Assembly: GCA_009787625.1 (NCBI GenBank)
Contig: WQSX01000016.1
Location: forward strand, 1 to 52,556
DNA length: 52,556 nucleotides
Origin: Oscillospiraceae bacterium
Lineage (GTDB): Bacteria > Bacillota > Clostridia > Oscillospirales > Oscillospiraceae
Reading direction: 5' to 3'
Made by a program: the position numbers and the translations under genes
Part shown: in pieces, positions 15,431 to 22,645 of the stretch
How the letters are laid out: every line of letters begins with the position of its first letter
Position numbering within the stretch: position 1 is the first letter of the stretch
The notes under the pieces: generated by a model
Database searches by the model: none
What the model was told of the DNA's origin: nothing
The model's input: only the letters and a program-made list of their open reading frames with translations

Positions 15431-16870
15431 ATGATTAAACAAAATCTTCCATTTATTCATTTAATAAAAACGCCCATGAACAATTATGTTTATGATGTAA
15501 ATACAAATTCATTTATTGAACTTAGTGATGAAACATATGCTTATCTTGAGGATATGCAATACTGCGGGGTCATGAATACACCTGCAAGTCAAAATGTACA
15601 AGAAAGTATAGAACGCTTGCAAAAACAAGGTTTGTTATCAACTAAACGTCCAAGAAAGATTGAGCACTCACAGAGCAAGTTTTTAGAAAATTCACTCAAA
15701 AGAAATATCAACCAAATGACCTTACAGATAACTCAAGAGTGTAATTTTAGATGTGCTTACTGCTCATATGGTGCAAAAGATTTTCAATATCAAAGAGAGC
15801 ATTCTCCTAAAAAAATGTCAATGGAAACAGCATTTAAAGCGGTTGATTTCTATGTTGCCAACTCAGTAGGTCGCGATACTTCGACTGTAGGGTTTTATGG
15901 AGGAGAACCACTACTGGAGTTTGAGTTAATTAAATGTATTGTGGAATATGCTGAGAAAAAGTTCTTTGGAAAGAATCTTAAATTTCCGATTACAACCAAT
16001 GGTTCTTTATTAACGCCGAGAATTGCAGAATATTTATCAAGCCATAATTTCAGTATTACTATCAGTTTAGATGGCACATCAGAAATTCATGATAGATCCA
16101 GAAAATTTGCAACAACAGGTGAGGGAACATTTGCGACAATAATTAAAAATTTAGAAGAAATAAAAAAATATTATCCGACATTATTTGAAAGAATTTTATT
16201 CAACGTTGTCATCGACCCAAGATACTCGTGTAACGACATGCATACTTTGTTCACTGACAATCATATATTCAAAAGTTCAGAAATTATGAGTGGGATTATC
16301 GAGGATATCTACAGTATTGAAAAGGTTGTGCCAAGCGATACTTATATAAGCGAGGACAAGCATCACAACCTAAAAGTTTATTTGTCATTACTTGATCGAT
16401 ATCCGCATGAAAATGTATCAAAGGTGGCAAAAAGGGAAATTATAACCAGGTATTCAAAACTAAAAAATGACATGACCATATTTACTGAACTCTCGGATGT
16501 AATGGCACCAGGCGGGCCTTGCATTCCAGGCGGTCAAAGATTGTTTATCGGTGTTGATGGCGATTTTTATCCTTGTGAACGTGTAAGTGAGACATCAGCG
16601 GTAATGAAAATTGGGAATCTCAATGATGGTTTTGACATCAATAAGGCAAAAGATATGTTAAATATTGGGCAGCTGACTGAGGAAGATTGTAAAAACTGTT
16701 GGGCAATAAGGCACTGCCAAATATGCGTAAAACATTGTGACAATAACGGGTATTTGTGTGCGGAATTCAAGCGAAGCCATTGTGAGGCAATCAAAAACCA
16801 AGCAGAGCTTCAACTGAAGGATTATCTTTTACTCAAAGACTTTGGTGTATCAATTAATAGTTTCGAATAA
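15431..16870 (+). CDS. Radical SAM/SPASM peptide maturase (CcpM-like, Cys-rich peptide type)
   Basis: A 479-residue enzyme. Residues 1-~90 resemble a RiPP-recognition region. The radical SAM cluster motif CNFRCAYC gives Cys104, Cys108 and Cys111 as 4Fe-4S ligands. GFYGGEPLLEFELI and ITTNGSLLTP are typical of the barrel. The C-terminal SPASM part is Cys-rich (GGPCIPGGQRLFIGVDGDFY, PCERV, then CKNCWAIRHCQICVKHC and a final HCEAI) and should bind two auxiliary clusters. From memory it fits the family of 'Cys-rich peptide radical SAM maturases' that act on CLI_3235-type precursors. The expected substrate is the peptide at 18437-18667, probably by thioether formation; that chemistry is inference. 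Confidence 0.9.
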   Translation: MIKQNLPFIHLIKTPMNNYVYDVNTNSFIELSDETYAYLEDMQYCGVMNTPASQNVQESIERLQKQGLLSTKRPRKIEHSQSKFLENSLKRNINQMTLQITQECNFRCAYCSYGAKDFQYQREHSPKKMSMETAFKAVDFYVANSVGRDTSTVGFYGGEPLLEFELIKCIVEYAEKKFFGKNLKFPITTNGSLLTPRIAEYLSSHNFSITISLDGTSEIHDRSRKFATTGEGTFATIIKNLEEIKKYYPTLFERILFNVVIDPRYSCNDMHTLFTDNHIFKSSEIMSGIIEDIYSIEKVVPSDTYISEDKHHNLKVYLSLLDRYPHENVSKVAKREIITRYSKLKNDMTIFTELSDVMAPGGPCIPGGQRLFIGVDGDFYPCERVSETSAVMKIGNLNDGFDINKAKDMLNIGQLTEEDCKNCWAIRHCQICVKHCDNNGYLCAEFKRSHCEAIKNQAELQLKDYLLLKDFGVSINSFE

Positions 16871-16889
16871 AATGTGAAAGAGGATGAAA

Positions 16890-18020
16890 ATGGAACTAGA
16901 TCTAGTAGGCGTATATCCGTATAGTGCAGAGTTTGATCCTTTTTTGAGGCATGCATCGTTGCTTGATAAGACATTTCGAATTAAGGCTTTAATTTCACCT
17001 TATGGCTGGGGTTTAGTGGGGCAAACTTTTTCACTGGAAACTGAGAGAATAGACTTGACCGTGGTATCTGAGTTTGACACAGTGATCAGCGATATAGATA
17101 CTATTTTCATTCCATATTTTTATGCAGATGAAAATATGGAAACCTTAATAATCAAAGATATTGAGGATATTGCTCTATTTGTAAAAAAAATTATATGCGC
17201 CGCGAAGTTATCTAAACAAAACACTAAAATTCTTGAGAATATATGTGAAGCAGCAGGTTGCATATTTGAGGACTTAAATCAGTTAACACATGTTGAGCAA
17301 TATGAACTAATGGATTCATTTGAGGAGAATCCGGCAATAGAAAACATTGACGTACCAATTATAGTCATTGCCGGACTTTGGGAAGAGACCGATAAGTTTG
17401 AAGTTTCGTTGGCACTTCGTAAGAAGTTCCTTCAAAACAATTACAAAGTTACACAAATTGGTTCAAGAAACTGCTGTGAGCTATTTGATTTTCATTCATT
17501 TCCCGGATTTATGTTGCGTTCTCATGTGGATGCTGTAGACAAAATTATACACTTTAATCGCTTGATAAAGCACCTAACGGAAAACGAGCGTCCCGATATT
17601 ATCATCTTAACAATACCGGGAGCAATAAAAAACTTATCTGATGAAATAACAAAAGGATTTGGTATATTACCGCATATCATATTTCAGTCCATAATGGCAG
17701 ATTACCTCATTTTTTGTACGATGTATGATGAGTGTTCAATTCAGTTTTTGCAAGAAATATCCACAATGTGTAAATATAAATTTGATTGTCCAGTGGATTG
17801 TTATCACATGTCGAATATGCTGTTTGACCTGGCTGAGTCTAAATCCAGAAAGCGAGTCGTGATAAATCGTTTTGACCGAAATGATGTGTCACTTGCAGTG
17901 GAACTTGGATTTAAAAACAGCCCGATTTCGGTTATGAATATATTGGAACAAACTTCGCAGGATATGCTATTTGCAATGATTATAGATAAGCTGGCAGGTA
18001 CAGATTGTCAAATTATTTAG
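16890..18020 (+). CDS. Peptide maturation system protein (TIGR04066-like)
   Basis: A 376-residue cytosolic protein that accompanies CcpM-like enzymes; I recognise it as the TIGR04066-type maturation protein, whose biochemical role is unknown. The N-terminal part (1-~80, LVGVYPYSAEFDPFLRHASL) looks like an alpha/beta domain. A second domain from ~156 begins VPIIVIAGLWEETDKFEVSL and resembles a degenerate P-loop NTPase: G-x6-K positions fit, but the usual G-K-[ST] is D-K-F. This domain resembles the C-terminal domain of the protease at 21482-22645. ATG 16890 is preferred over 16884 because AGAGG at 16878-16883 is properly spaced only for it. Confidence 0.78.
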   Translation: MELDLVGVYPYSAEFDPFLRHASLLDKTFRIKALISPYGWGLVGQTFSLETERIDLTVVSEFDTVISDIDTIFIPYFYADENMETLIIKDIEDIALFVKKIICAAKLSKQNTKILENICEAAGCIFEDLNQLTHVEQYELMDSFEENPAIENIDVPIIVIAGLWEETDKFEVSLALRKKFLQNNYKVTQIGSRNCCELFDFHSFPGFMLRSHVDAVDKIIHFNRLIKHLTENERPDIIILTIPGAIKNLSDEITKGFGILPHIIFQSIMADYLIFCTMYDECSIQFLQEISTMCKYKFDCPVDCYHMSNMLFDLAESKSRKRVVINRFDRNDVSLAVELGFKNSPISVMNILEQTSQDMLFAMIIDKLAGTDCQII

Positions 18021-18037
18021 TTTGTGAGGTGATAATA

Positions 18038-18331
18038 TTGCATTTATGTAATAAGAGTTCTGAATTAGAAAAAATTAAACTGAAAATATTGTATCTGCTA
18101 AATACAAAGTTTGATGTTCCATCACTTACAGTTCACGAGTTAACAGATGATTACTTTGAAACGACATTTCCACTTACCCCATGTGAAATGGTGTATTTGC
18201 TTCATTTTATTGAAGATATGCTTGACTTCAAGTTTACTAAGTCAGATATTGATGACATATGTATATATACTATAAATGGGTTAACTCAAATTATTGAGAC
18301 AAAGCAATCATTTTCAGAAAGACGTTCATAA
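18038..18331 (+). CDS. Acyl-carrier-related small protein lacking the carrier serine
   Basis: A 97-residue protein with TTG start at 18038 chosen because GAGGTGAT lies 6 nt upstream; the open frame begins earlier inside the previous gene. The helical pattern (LEKIKLKILYLLNTKFDV, then DDYFETTFPLTPCEMVYLLH, FIEDMLDFKFTKSDIDD) matches an acyl carrier fold. At the D-S-L position that carries phosphopantetheine in true ACPs, the sequence reads Thr47-Pro48-Cys49, so no prosthetic group can attach in the normal way. It matches the 'acyl carrier-related' proteins known from CLI_3235-type peptide systems. It may serve as a scaffold or recognition module rather than as a carrier. Confidence 0.75.
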   Translation: MHLCNKSSELEKIKLKILYLLNTKFDVPSLTVHELTDDYFETTFPLTPCEMVYLLHFIEDMLDFKFTKSDIDDICIYTINGLTQIIETKQSFSERRS

Positions 18332-18343
18332 AGTAACAAATGT

Positions 18344-18362
18344 CACTATACGGCCGATAGTG
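18344..18362. other. Small hairpin upstream of the precursor peptide gene
   Basis: CACTAT and ATAGTG are paired around ACGGCCG, 13 nt after the acyl-carrier-like gene. It may limit read-through into or protect the precursor transcript. The remaining gap to 18436 shows no clear promoter. Confidence 0.35.
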
Positions 18363-18436
18363 CTAAAGTTCTTCATGTTACGCATATCTCCAGCAAAGTT
18401 TCAACTGGATTATTTTTTGAGAAAGGAGGTAACCTC

Positions 18437-18667
18437 ATGAAGAAGTTAAGAAAAATTCGCTCTACCCGAATGGATACAGTAGAAGCTTATAGTTGTAATT
18501 GTTCTGGTGTAACTTGTAGCTGTAGTTGTATGAACTGTAATTGCATGCCTAACAACACACCACACACAGTTATGACATCAAATCTTCGTGCTAACACAAG
18601 TAGTTCAAACTTTGATTCGTTTTTGATAGGTGCAAGGACTGCAACGATGAATTTTAGACCATGGTAA
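18437..18667 (+). CDS. Cys-rich RiPP precursor peptide (CLI_3235-type)
   Basis: A 76-residue precursor behind a very strong ribosome site (GAAAGGAGG). The basic leader MKKLRKIRSTRMDTVEAY contains the D/E-T-V-E-A-Y motif that I recall from CLI_3235-family putative bacteriocins. It is followed by a core with seven Cys at 20, 22, 27, 29, 31, 34 and 36 in a C-x-C spaced pattern rich in Ser, Asn and Met. A Ser/Thr/Asn-rich tail ends in FRPW. It is the likely substrate of the SPASM enzyme at 15431-16870, cleaved by the protease at 21482 and exported by the ABC protein at 22635. Final structure and activity are unknown. Confidence 0.87.
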   Translation: MKKLRKIRSTRMDTVEAYSCNCSGVTCSCSCMNCNCMPNNTPHTVMTSNLRANTSSSNFDSFLIGARTATMNFRPW

Positions 18668-19018
18668 ACGCATTTTCTGACAATCCTTGTACACTTTTAC
18701 AAGCCGAACTGAGAGTAAAACGTTCGGCTTGTAAGGCTAAGATAATTTTTCTTAATCTGAGTATGTGCAATATTTTTGTCTGGATGTATCTCCCGAAAAC
18801 TTAAAGTTGACATGTGGGATTGTTTAATTAGTCGTGGGAGTAATATTTCGAATTTGCGCTATAAAAAGAGTCATTGCACAAGTAGACCTTGCGCATTATA
18901 AACATAACTCTGTGATTGCTCGAACGACAGCGATGCTGGAAACAATCATATTTCAACTATATTTTCAGATATACCGTCTGGGCAAATAGTTTGGCGAAGT
19001 GGAGGCATATAGGTCATT
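18668..19018. other. Gap between the precursor peptide gene and the lipoprotein gene
   Basis: Contains the hairpin at 18699-18732 and about 285 nt in which I see no gene of the right codon pattern on either strand. A new promoter for the lipoprotein-protease-exporter genes is likely here but no clear -35/-10 pair stands out. Confidence 0.5.
18699..18732 (+). terminator. Terminator or attenuator after the precursor gene
   Basis: Perfect 11-bp stem: ACAAGCCGAAC (18699-18709) with GTTCGGCTTGT (18722-18732). It is followed within about 15 nt by a short run of T (ATAATTTTTCTT). The placement directly after the precursor would give it a higher transcript level than the downstream genes. Confidence 0.72.
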
Positions 19019-21427
19019 ATGCAAAAAGTTCATTTTATTTTATTAATCATAACTCTAACATTACTTGCACTTTTCGGAGCAGGCTGTTCAAATAATTCAC
19101 CACCCACAGATCAAGAAACTGATTATATCACTGGAACTCGCGCAGAAACCTTGAGTACTTGGGGCGATGTAAATATTGACACTCATTTTTACCTTGTTGA
19201 AAATCTACCTGTCAACTTTCCAAGGAGAGCTATTGTAGACGGAACTTTCGTTCATAATGATAAAATATTCACATATTTAACAGAGCTTGGAATTAGCGGA
19301 GAAACAGTAATTTCAACAACGCTCTATGTAATTGGTATAAATCCAGACAGCAGGGAAATTACTGAAACGACAATACAATTTTCCGGACATATACGTGTGG
19401 GTGGTTTAAGTATAACAGATGACGATATCATAGCATTATTTGCAACCAATCATCTTGAAGAAGATGAGGATGCTCCCTATATACCTGCCTTTTATGCGAA
19501 ACATGATTTTGATGGAAATGAGCTTAGCAAGATTAATTTTGAAGCTCTATTTAATTATAGTTCAGGAAGTATCAATGTTTTGGAGGTGCTTTTTGATGTG
19601 CAGGATTATCTTGTAATATCGGTGATGCACAATGAATTACAAGATTTTAGGTCGAGTATTTATTTAGTGAACTTAGAATCAAGTGAGATAAACGTAATAA
19701 ACCGACGAGAGGAAACATTCTTCGGGCATATTTCAATTTTGCCAGATAACAGAGTTGTTCTCTTAGATTGGTCAGGACAGGAATTGTCTTTAAGGGAAAT
19801 AAAAGTTTCAGAAGGTAAGCTAGGAGAAGTGGTAGCAACACTAGGCAGGAATGTTCTGCAAATTTCTGATGTTGGCAATAACAATCCTTTCGATTTAATG
19901 ATGGTAGATGACAGTTTCCTGTTTGGATACAACATTGAAGAAAATACTTTCACTACATTAATCAGTTGGACTGAAGTAGGAATGCAATGGTTTGAGTACC
20001 TAGGAACAATGGAAAACGGCAGAGTGGCATGCCTTAGACGCACCTGGAATGAAGAAAATGAACAAGAACTAAGTTTATACATATTAAAGCCAAGTGAGCG
20101 TTATGCTGCAGATGGACGGATAACACTTACTTTAGCTGGCGTAAATATCGACACTGAGTTCAGAGAGGTTGTTTCGTCTTTTAATAGGGCAAACGCCAGA
20201 TATAAGGTAATTGTAGAAGATCACAGCAGTACTCCATTTGCACCTGGAGGGCATGATGATTTTGGACAAGAGCTTTCGCGTTTTCAAATTGAGCTAATAA
20301 CAGGGAATCTTCCTGATGTAATATACGATTCTTCAATGGCTTTAGCCACAACGATGGCAAATCAAGGAATGCTTCTCAACCTTAATCCTTTCATTCAAGA
20401 CGATGATTTGCTGAGTATTGAGGATCTTGTACCTAGCTTTCTATCCAGTTTGCAACATTACGATAATTCCCTCTATAAGATAGCAAACACTTTTCTAATT
20501 ATATCGCTTTATAGTACGCCTGAGGTTCTGGGTGATATCACTATAGACGATTGGACAGTGGAAAAATTACTTGAAACTTTTAGAAACAATAACCACACAC
20601 AGTATCAATATCCACTAGGATTTAATGTAACACCACAATGGTTTGTCTCATTTATGCTTTCCAGTGATGTAGATTATTTTATATCAACATCTACATTTGA
20701 GGCGAATTTTGAAAACGAAACGTTCATAAATATATTAAATACAGCAAAAATCCTCTACGATGCAATCGAGAGGGGTATTGAAAGAGAAAGAATAGATGAT
20801 ATTGTAGACTTTGGACGAGGCAAAATACCAATACTGTATGAGATTTTTTCAGGTGCAGGTTTTTTTATGCTAATGGTTAATTCGGTTGAAGAAATCATAC
20901 CAATAGGTTTTCCCACACAACATGGCGGTATACATCGTGTGATGCAAGCTGAGCCAACATTAAGTATCAGTTCAACAACAGATCACCCAGAAGGTGCATG
21001 GGAGTTCATTCGTTTCTACTTGCTAAACGCCGGGAGTGGTGATAATTTTCGCTCTCTTCCTTTGCGTAGAGATTTGCTAGAAACAGTAATCGAGGAAAAT
21101 GTTGTACCTCTATACGGTTATGATGAAGATGGGAGTTGGGGAATTGATAAAATCTCACATGGTTTCATAGAATTTAGAGATGAAGTAGGATTTGGGGGAC
21201 TGGTTATTCCACTGGCTCCCAGAGATTACAAACCAGAAGCAATACTGCGGTATCTAATAGAAAATGCGACACCGTTTACTCAGACAGAGTTTCTTTTGGA
21301 TGAATTATGGTTTAGAGTACTGGCTGATGATTTAACACCTTTTTTTGCAGGTAGCAGATCAGCAGAAGAAACAGCCAGAGTAATGCAAAGCAGAGCGCAG
21401 GTATTTTTGGCAGAGAGACAGAGGTAG
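19019..21427 (+). CDS. Lipoprotein: extracellular solute-binding protein with N-terminal propeller-like domain
   Basis: An 802-residue lipoprotein. The signal peptide ends in the lipobox LFGAGC (Cys at ~23). Residues ~45-360 are a chain of short beta-rich units (for example LYVIGINPDSREI, IYLVNLESSEIN, ISILPDNRVVLLDWSGQ) that suggest a beta-propeller. Residues ~370-790 look like an ABC-type family 1 solute-binding protein (EFREVVSSFNRANARYKVIV, GNLPDVIYD, HPEGAWEFIRFY). No permease genes follow; instead the protease and an exporter do, so it may bind the exported peptide or another ligand at the cell surface. Role in the cluster is inferred from position only. Confidence 0.8.
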   Translation: MQKVHFILLIITLTLLALFGAGCSNNSPPTDQETDYITGTRAETLSTWGDVNIDTHFYLVENLPVNFPRRAIVDGTFVHNDKIFTYLTELGISGETVISTTLYVIGINPDSREITETTIQFSGHIRVGGLSITDDDIIALFATNHLEEDEDAPYIPAFYAKHDFDGNELSKINFEALFNYSSGSINVLEVLFDVQDYLVISVMHNELQDFRSSIYLVNLESSEINVINRREETFFGHISILPDNRVVLLDWSGQELSLREIKVSEGKLGEVVATLGRNVLQISDVGNNNPFDLMMVDDSFLFGYNIEENTFTTLISWTEVGMQWFEYLGTMENGRVACLRRTWNEENEQELSLYILKPSERYAADGRITLTLAGVNIDTEFREVVSSFNRANARYKVIVEDHSSTPFAPGGHDDFGQELSRFQIELITGNLPDVIYDSSMALATTMANQGMLLNLNPFIQDDDLLSIEDLVPSFLSSLQHYDNSLYKIANTFLIISLYSTPEVLGDITIDDWTVEKLLETFRNNNHTQYQYPLGFNVTPQWFVSFMLSSDVDYFISTSTFEANFENETFINILNTAKILYDAIERGIERERIDDIVDFGRGKIPILYEIFSGAGFFMLMVNSVEEIIPIGFPTQHGGIHRVMQAEPTLSISSTTDHPEGAWEFIRFYLLNAGSGDNFRSLPLRRDLLETVIEENVVPLYGYDEDGSWGIDKISHGFIEFRDEVGFGGLVIPLAPRDYKPEAILRYLIENATPFTQTEFLLDELWFRVLADDLTPFFAGSRSAEETARVMQSRAQVFLAERQR

Positions 21428-21481
21428 AGTCGTTAGTTTAGAGAAACATTAATTAATTATTTGTTGATTGTTAAGGTGCAA

Positions 21482-22645
21482 ATGAAATATATAACAGCAA
21501 TAATTGATACTGCAATTGACCGAAAAAATCATGCAAAACACCTCAAAGAGTTAGAGTTTTTTATGATAGATTCAGGTGAAATGATTCAACTTAAAGAATC
21601 ACGTTTACTTGAGAACCCTTCTCATGGCGGAGAGTGTATACGTTATTTTGAAGATGGCTCACAATCATGTGCAGATTACTTTATACTTTTACAATCTACA
21701 GAAGATGGAGTGTGCAATCTCCACGACTTGGTAACCTCCCTGAACTGGTGCATAGTCAATGGAGTATCACTTATAAGCCTAAGCATGGGAACAACTCAAT
21801 ACAGCGATTCAGCTGAGTTCGCAGGGACGATGAACTGCATGCACAAAAATGGAATCTGTCTCATAGCAGGAGCGAGTAATAGTCGAAAATTATCATATCC
21901 GGCATGTTTTGATGAATGCATTGGAGTGTGTCACGATTATACAAACGCAACCATCAAAGGTCAGTTTGCATATATCGAAAATCCGTACGACGGAATAGAA
22001 GTTGTGTTAAATCCTAAAGCTTCAAGTGTTGCTTTTATTGACAGCACAAGTATGGCTACAGCCTATTTTGCGGGCCTTGTCGCAAAAGCGATAAAAGATG
22101 GAGACACAAAACCTTCCGAAGTGAAAAAATGGATAGCCTCAACAGGAGAAAAACTAAATGCTAAAGCAATCTATGACTACACACGTAATTCCATATTTTA
22201 CGATTATACGGAAGATGTAGTTGTAGTAGCATTAAGCACAGAAAAAAAAACATTGGCATTTCGCAGAGAACTACAGAAATTATTTCTTGAAAATAAGTAT
22301 TTTTGTTTGTCATTGTTTGCATCAGAAAATGTTGTGCAGAAAAATAATTTATTTAATCATGAATTTATTCGAGTTACTAACAACAGAGATTCATCTTACG
22401 AAGACTATGTTGAACTAATGATAAAACTCTGCGAGCCCAACTTGATATTAATTGATTTAAATGAGTACGAAGCTCCAACAGATGTTATTATTTCAAAAAC
22501 AGTTCAAACAGGAAGAAAAGGTGATGTTTTTATGTTAAACTTAGAACAAAACACCCCGCAAGAGACTTTTGAACAGATTGTCAGCCACTTTGAAAGTGAC
22601 AAAGATTCAGAAACCGATGATATTAAGGACAACCATGACCAATAA
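21482..22645 (+). CDS. Subtilisin-like (S8) protease, probably the RiPP leader peptidase, with an extra C-terminal domain
   Basis: A 387-residue protein without signal peptide. The subtilase triad is readable: Asp9 (AIIDTAID), His48 (NPSHGGEC), Ser190 (DSTSMATAYFAG), with oxyanion Asn133 (AGASNS). The catalytic domain is compact (~1-235). A C-terminal domain (~245-370) starts VVVVALSTEKKTLAFRREL and resembles the second domain of the maturation protein at 16890-18020. ATG 21482 is chosen for AAGGTG just upstream; the open frame extends to 21461. Being cytosolic and next to the exporter, it most likely removes the leader from the precursor. The stop overlaps the exporter start by 11 nt. Confidence 0.86.
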   Translation: MKYITAIIDTAIDRKNHAKHLKELEFFMIDSGEMIQLKESRLLENPSHGGECIRYFEDGSQSCADYFILLQSTEDGVCNLHDLVTSLNWCIVNGVSLISLSMGTTQYSDSAEFAGTMNCMHKNGICLIAGASNSRKLSYPACFDECIGVCHDYTNATIKGQFAYIENPYDGIEVVLNPKASSVAFIDSTSMATAYFAGLVAKAIKDGDTKPSEVKKWIASTGEKLNAKAIYDYTRNSIFYDYTEDVVVVALSTEKKTLAFRRELQKLFLENKYFCLSLFASENVVQKNNLFNHEFIRVTNNRDSSYEDYVELMIKLCEPNLILIDLNEYEAPTDVIISKTVQTGRKGDVFMLNLEQNTPQETFEQIVSHFESDKDSETDDIKDNHDQ

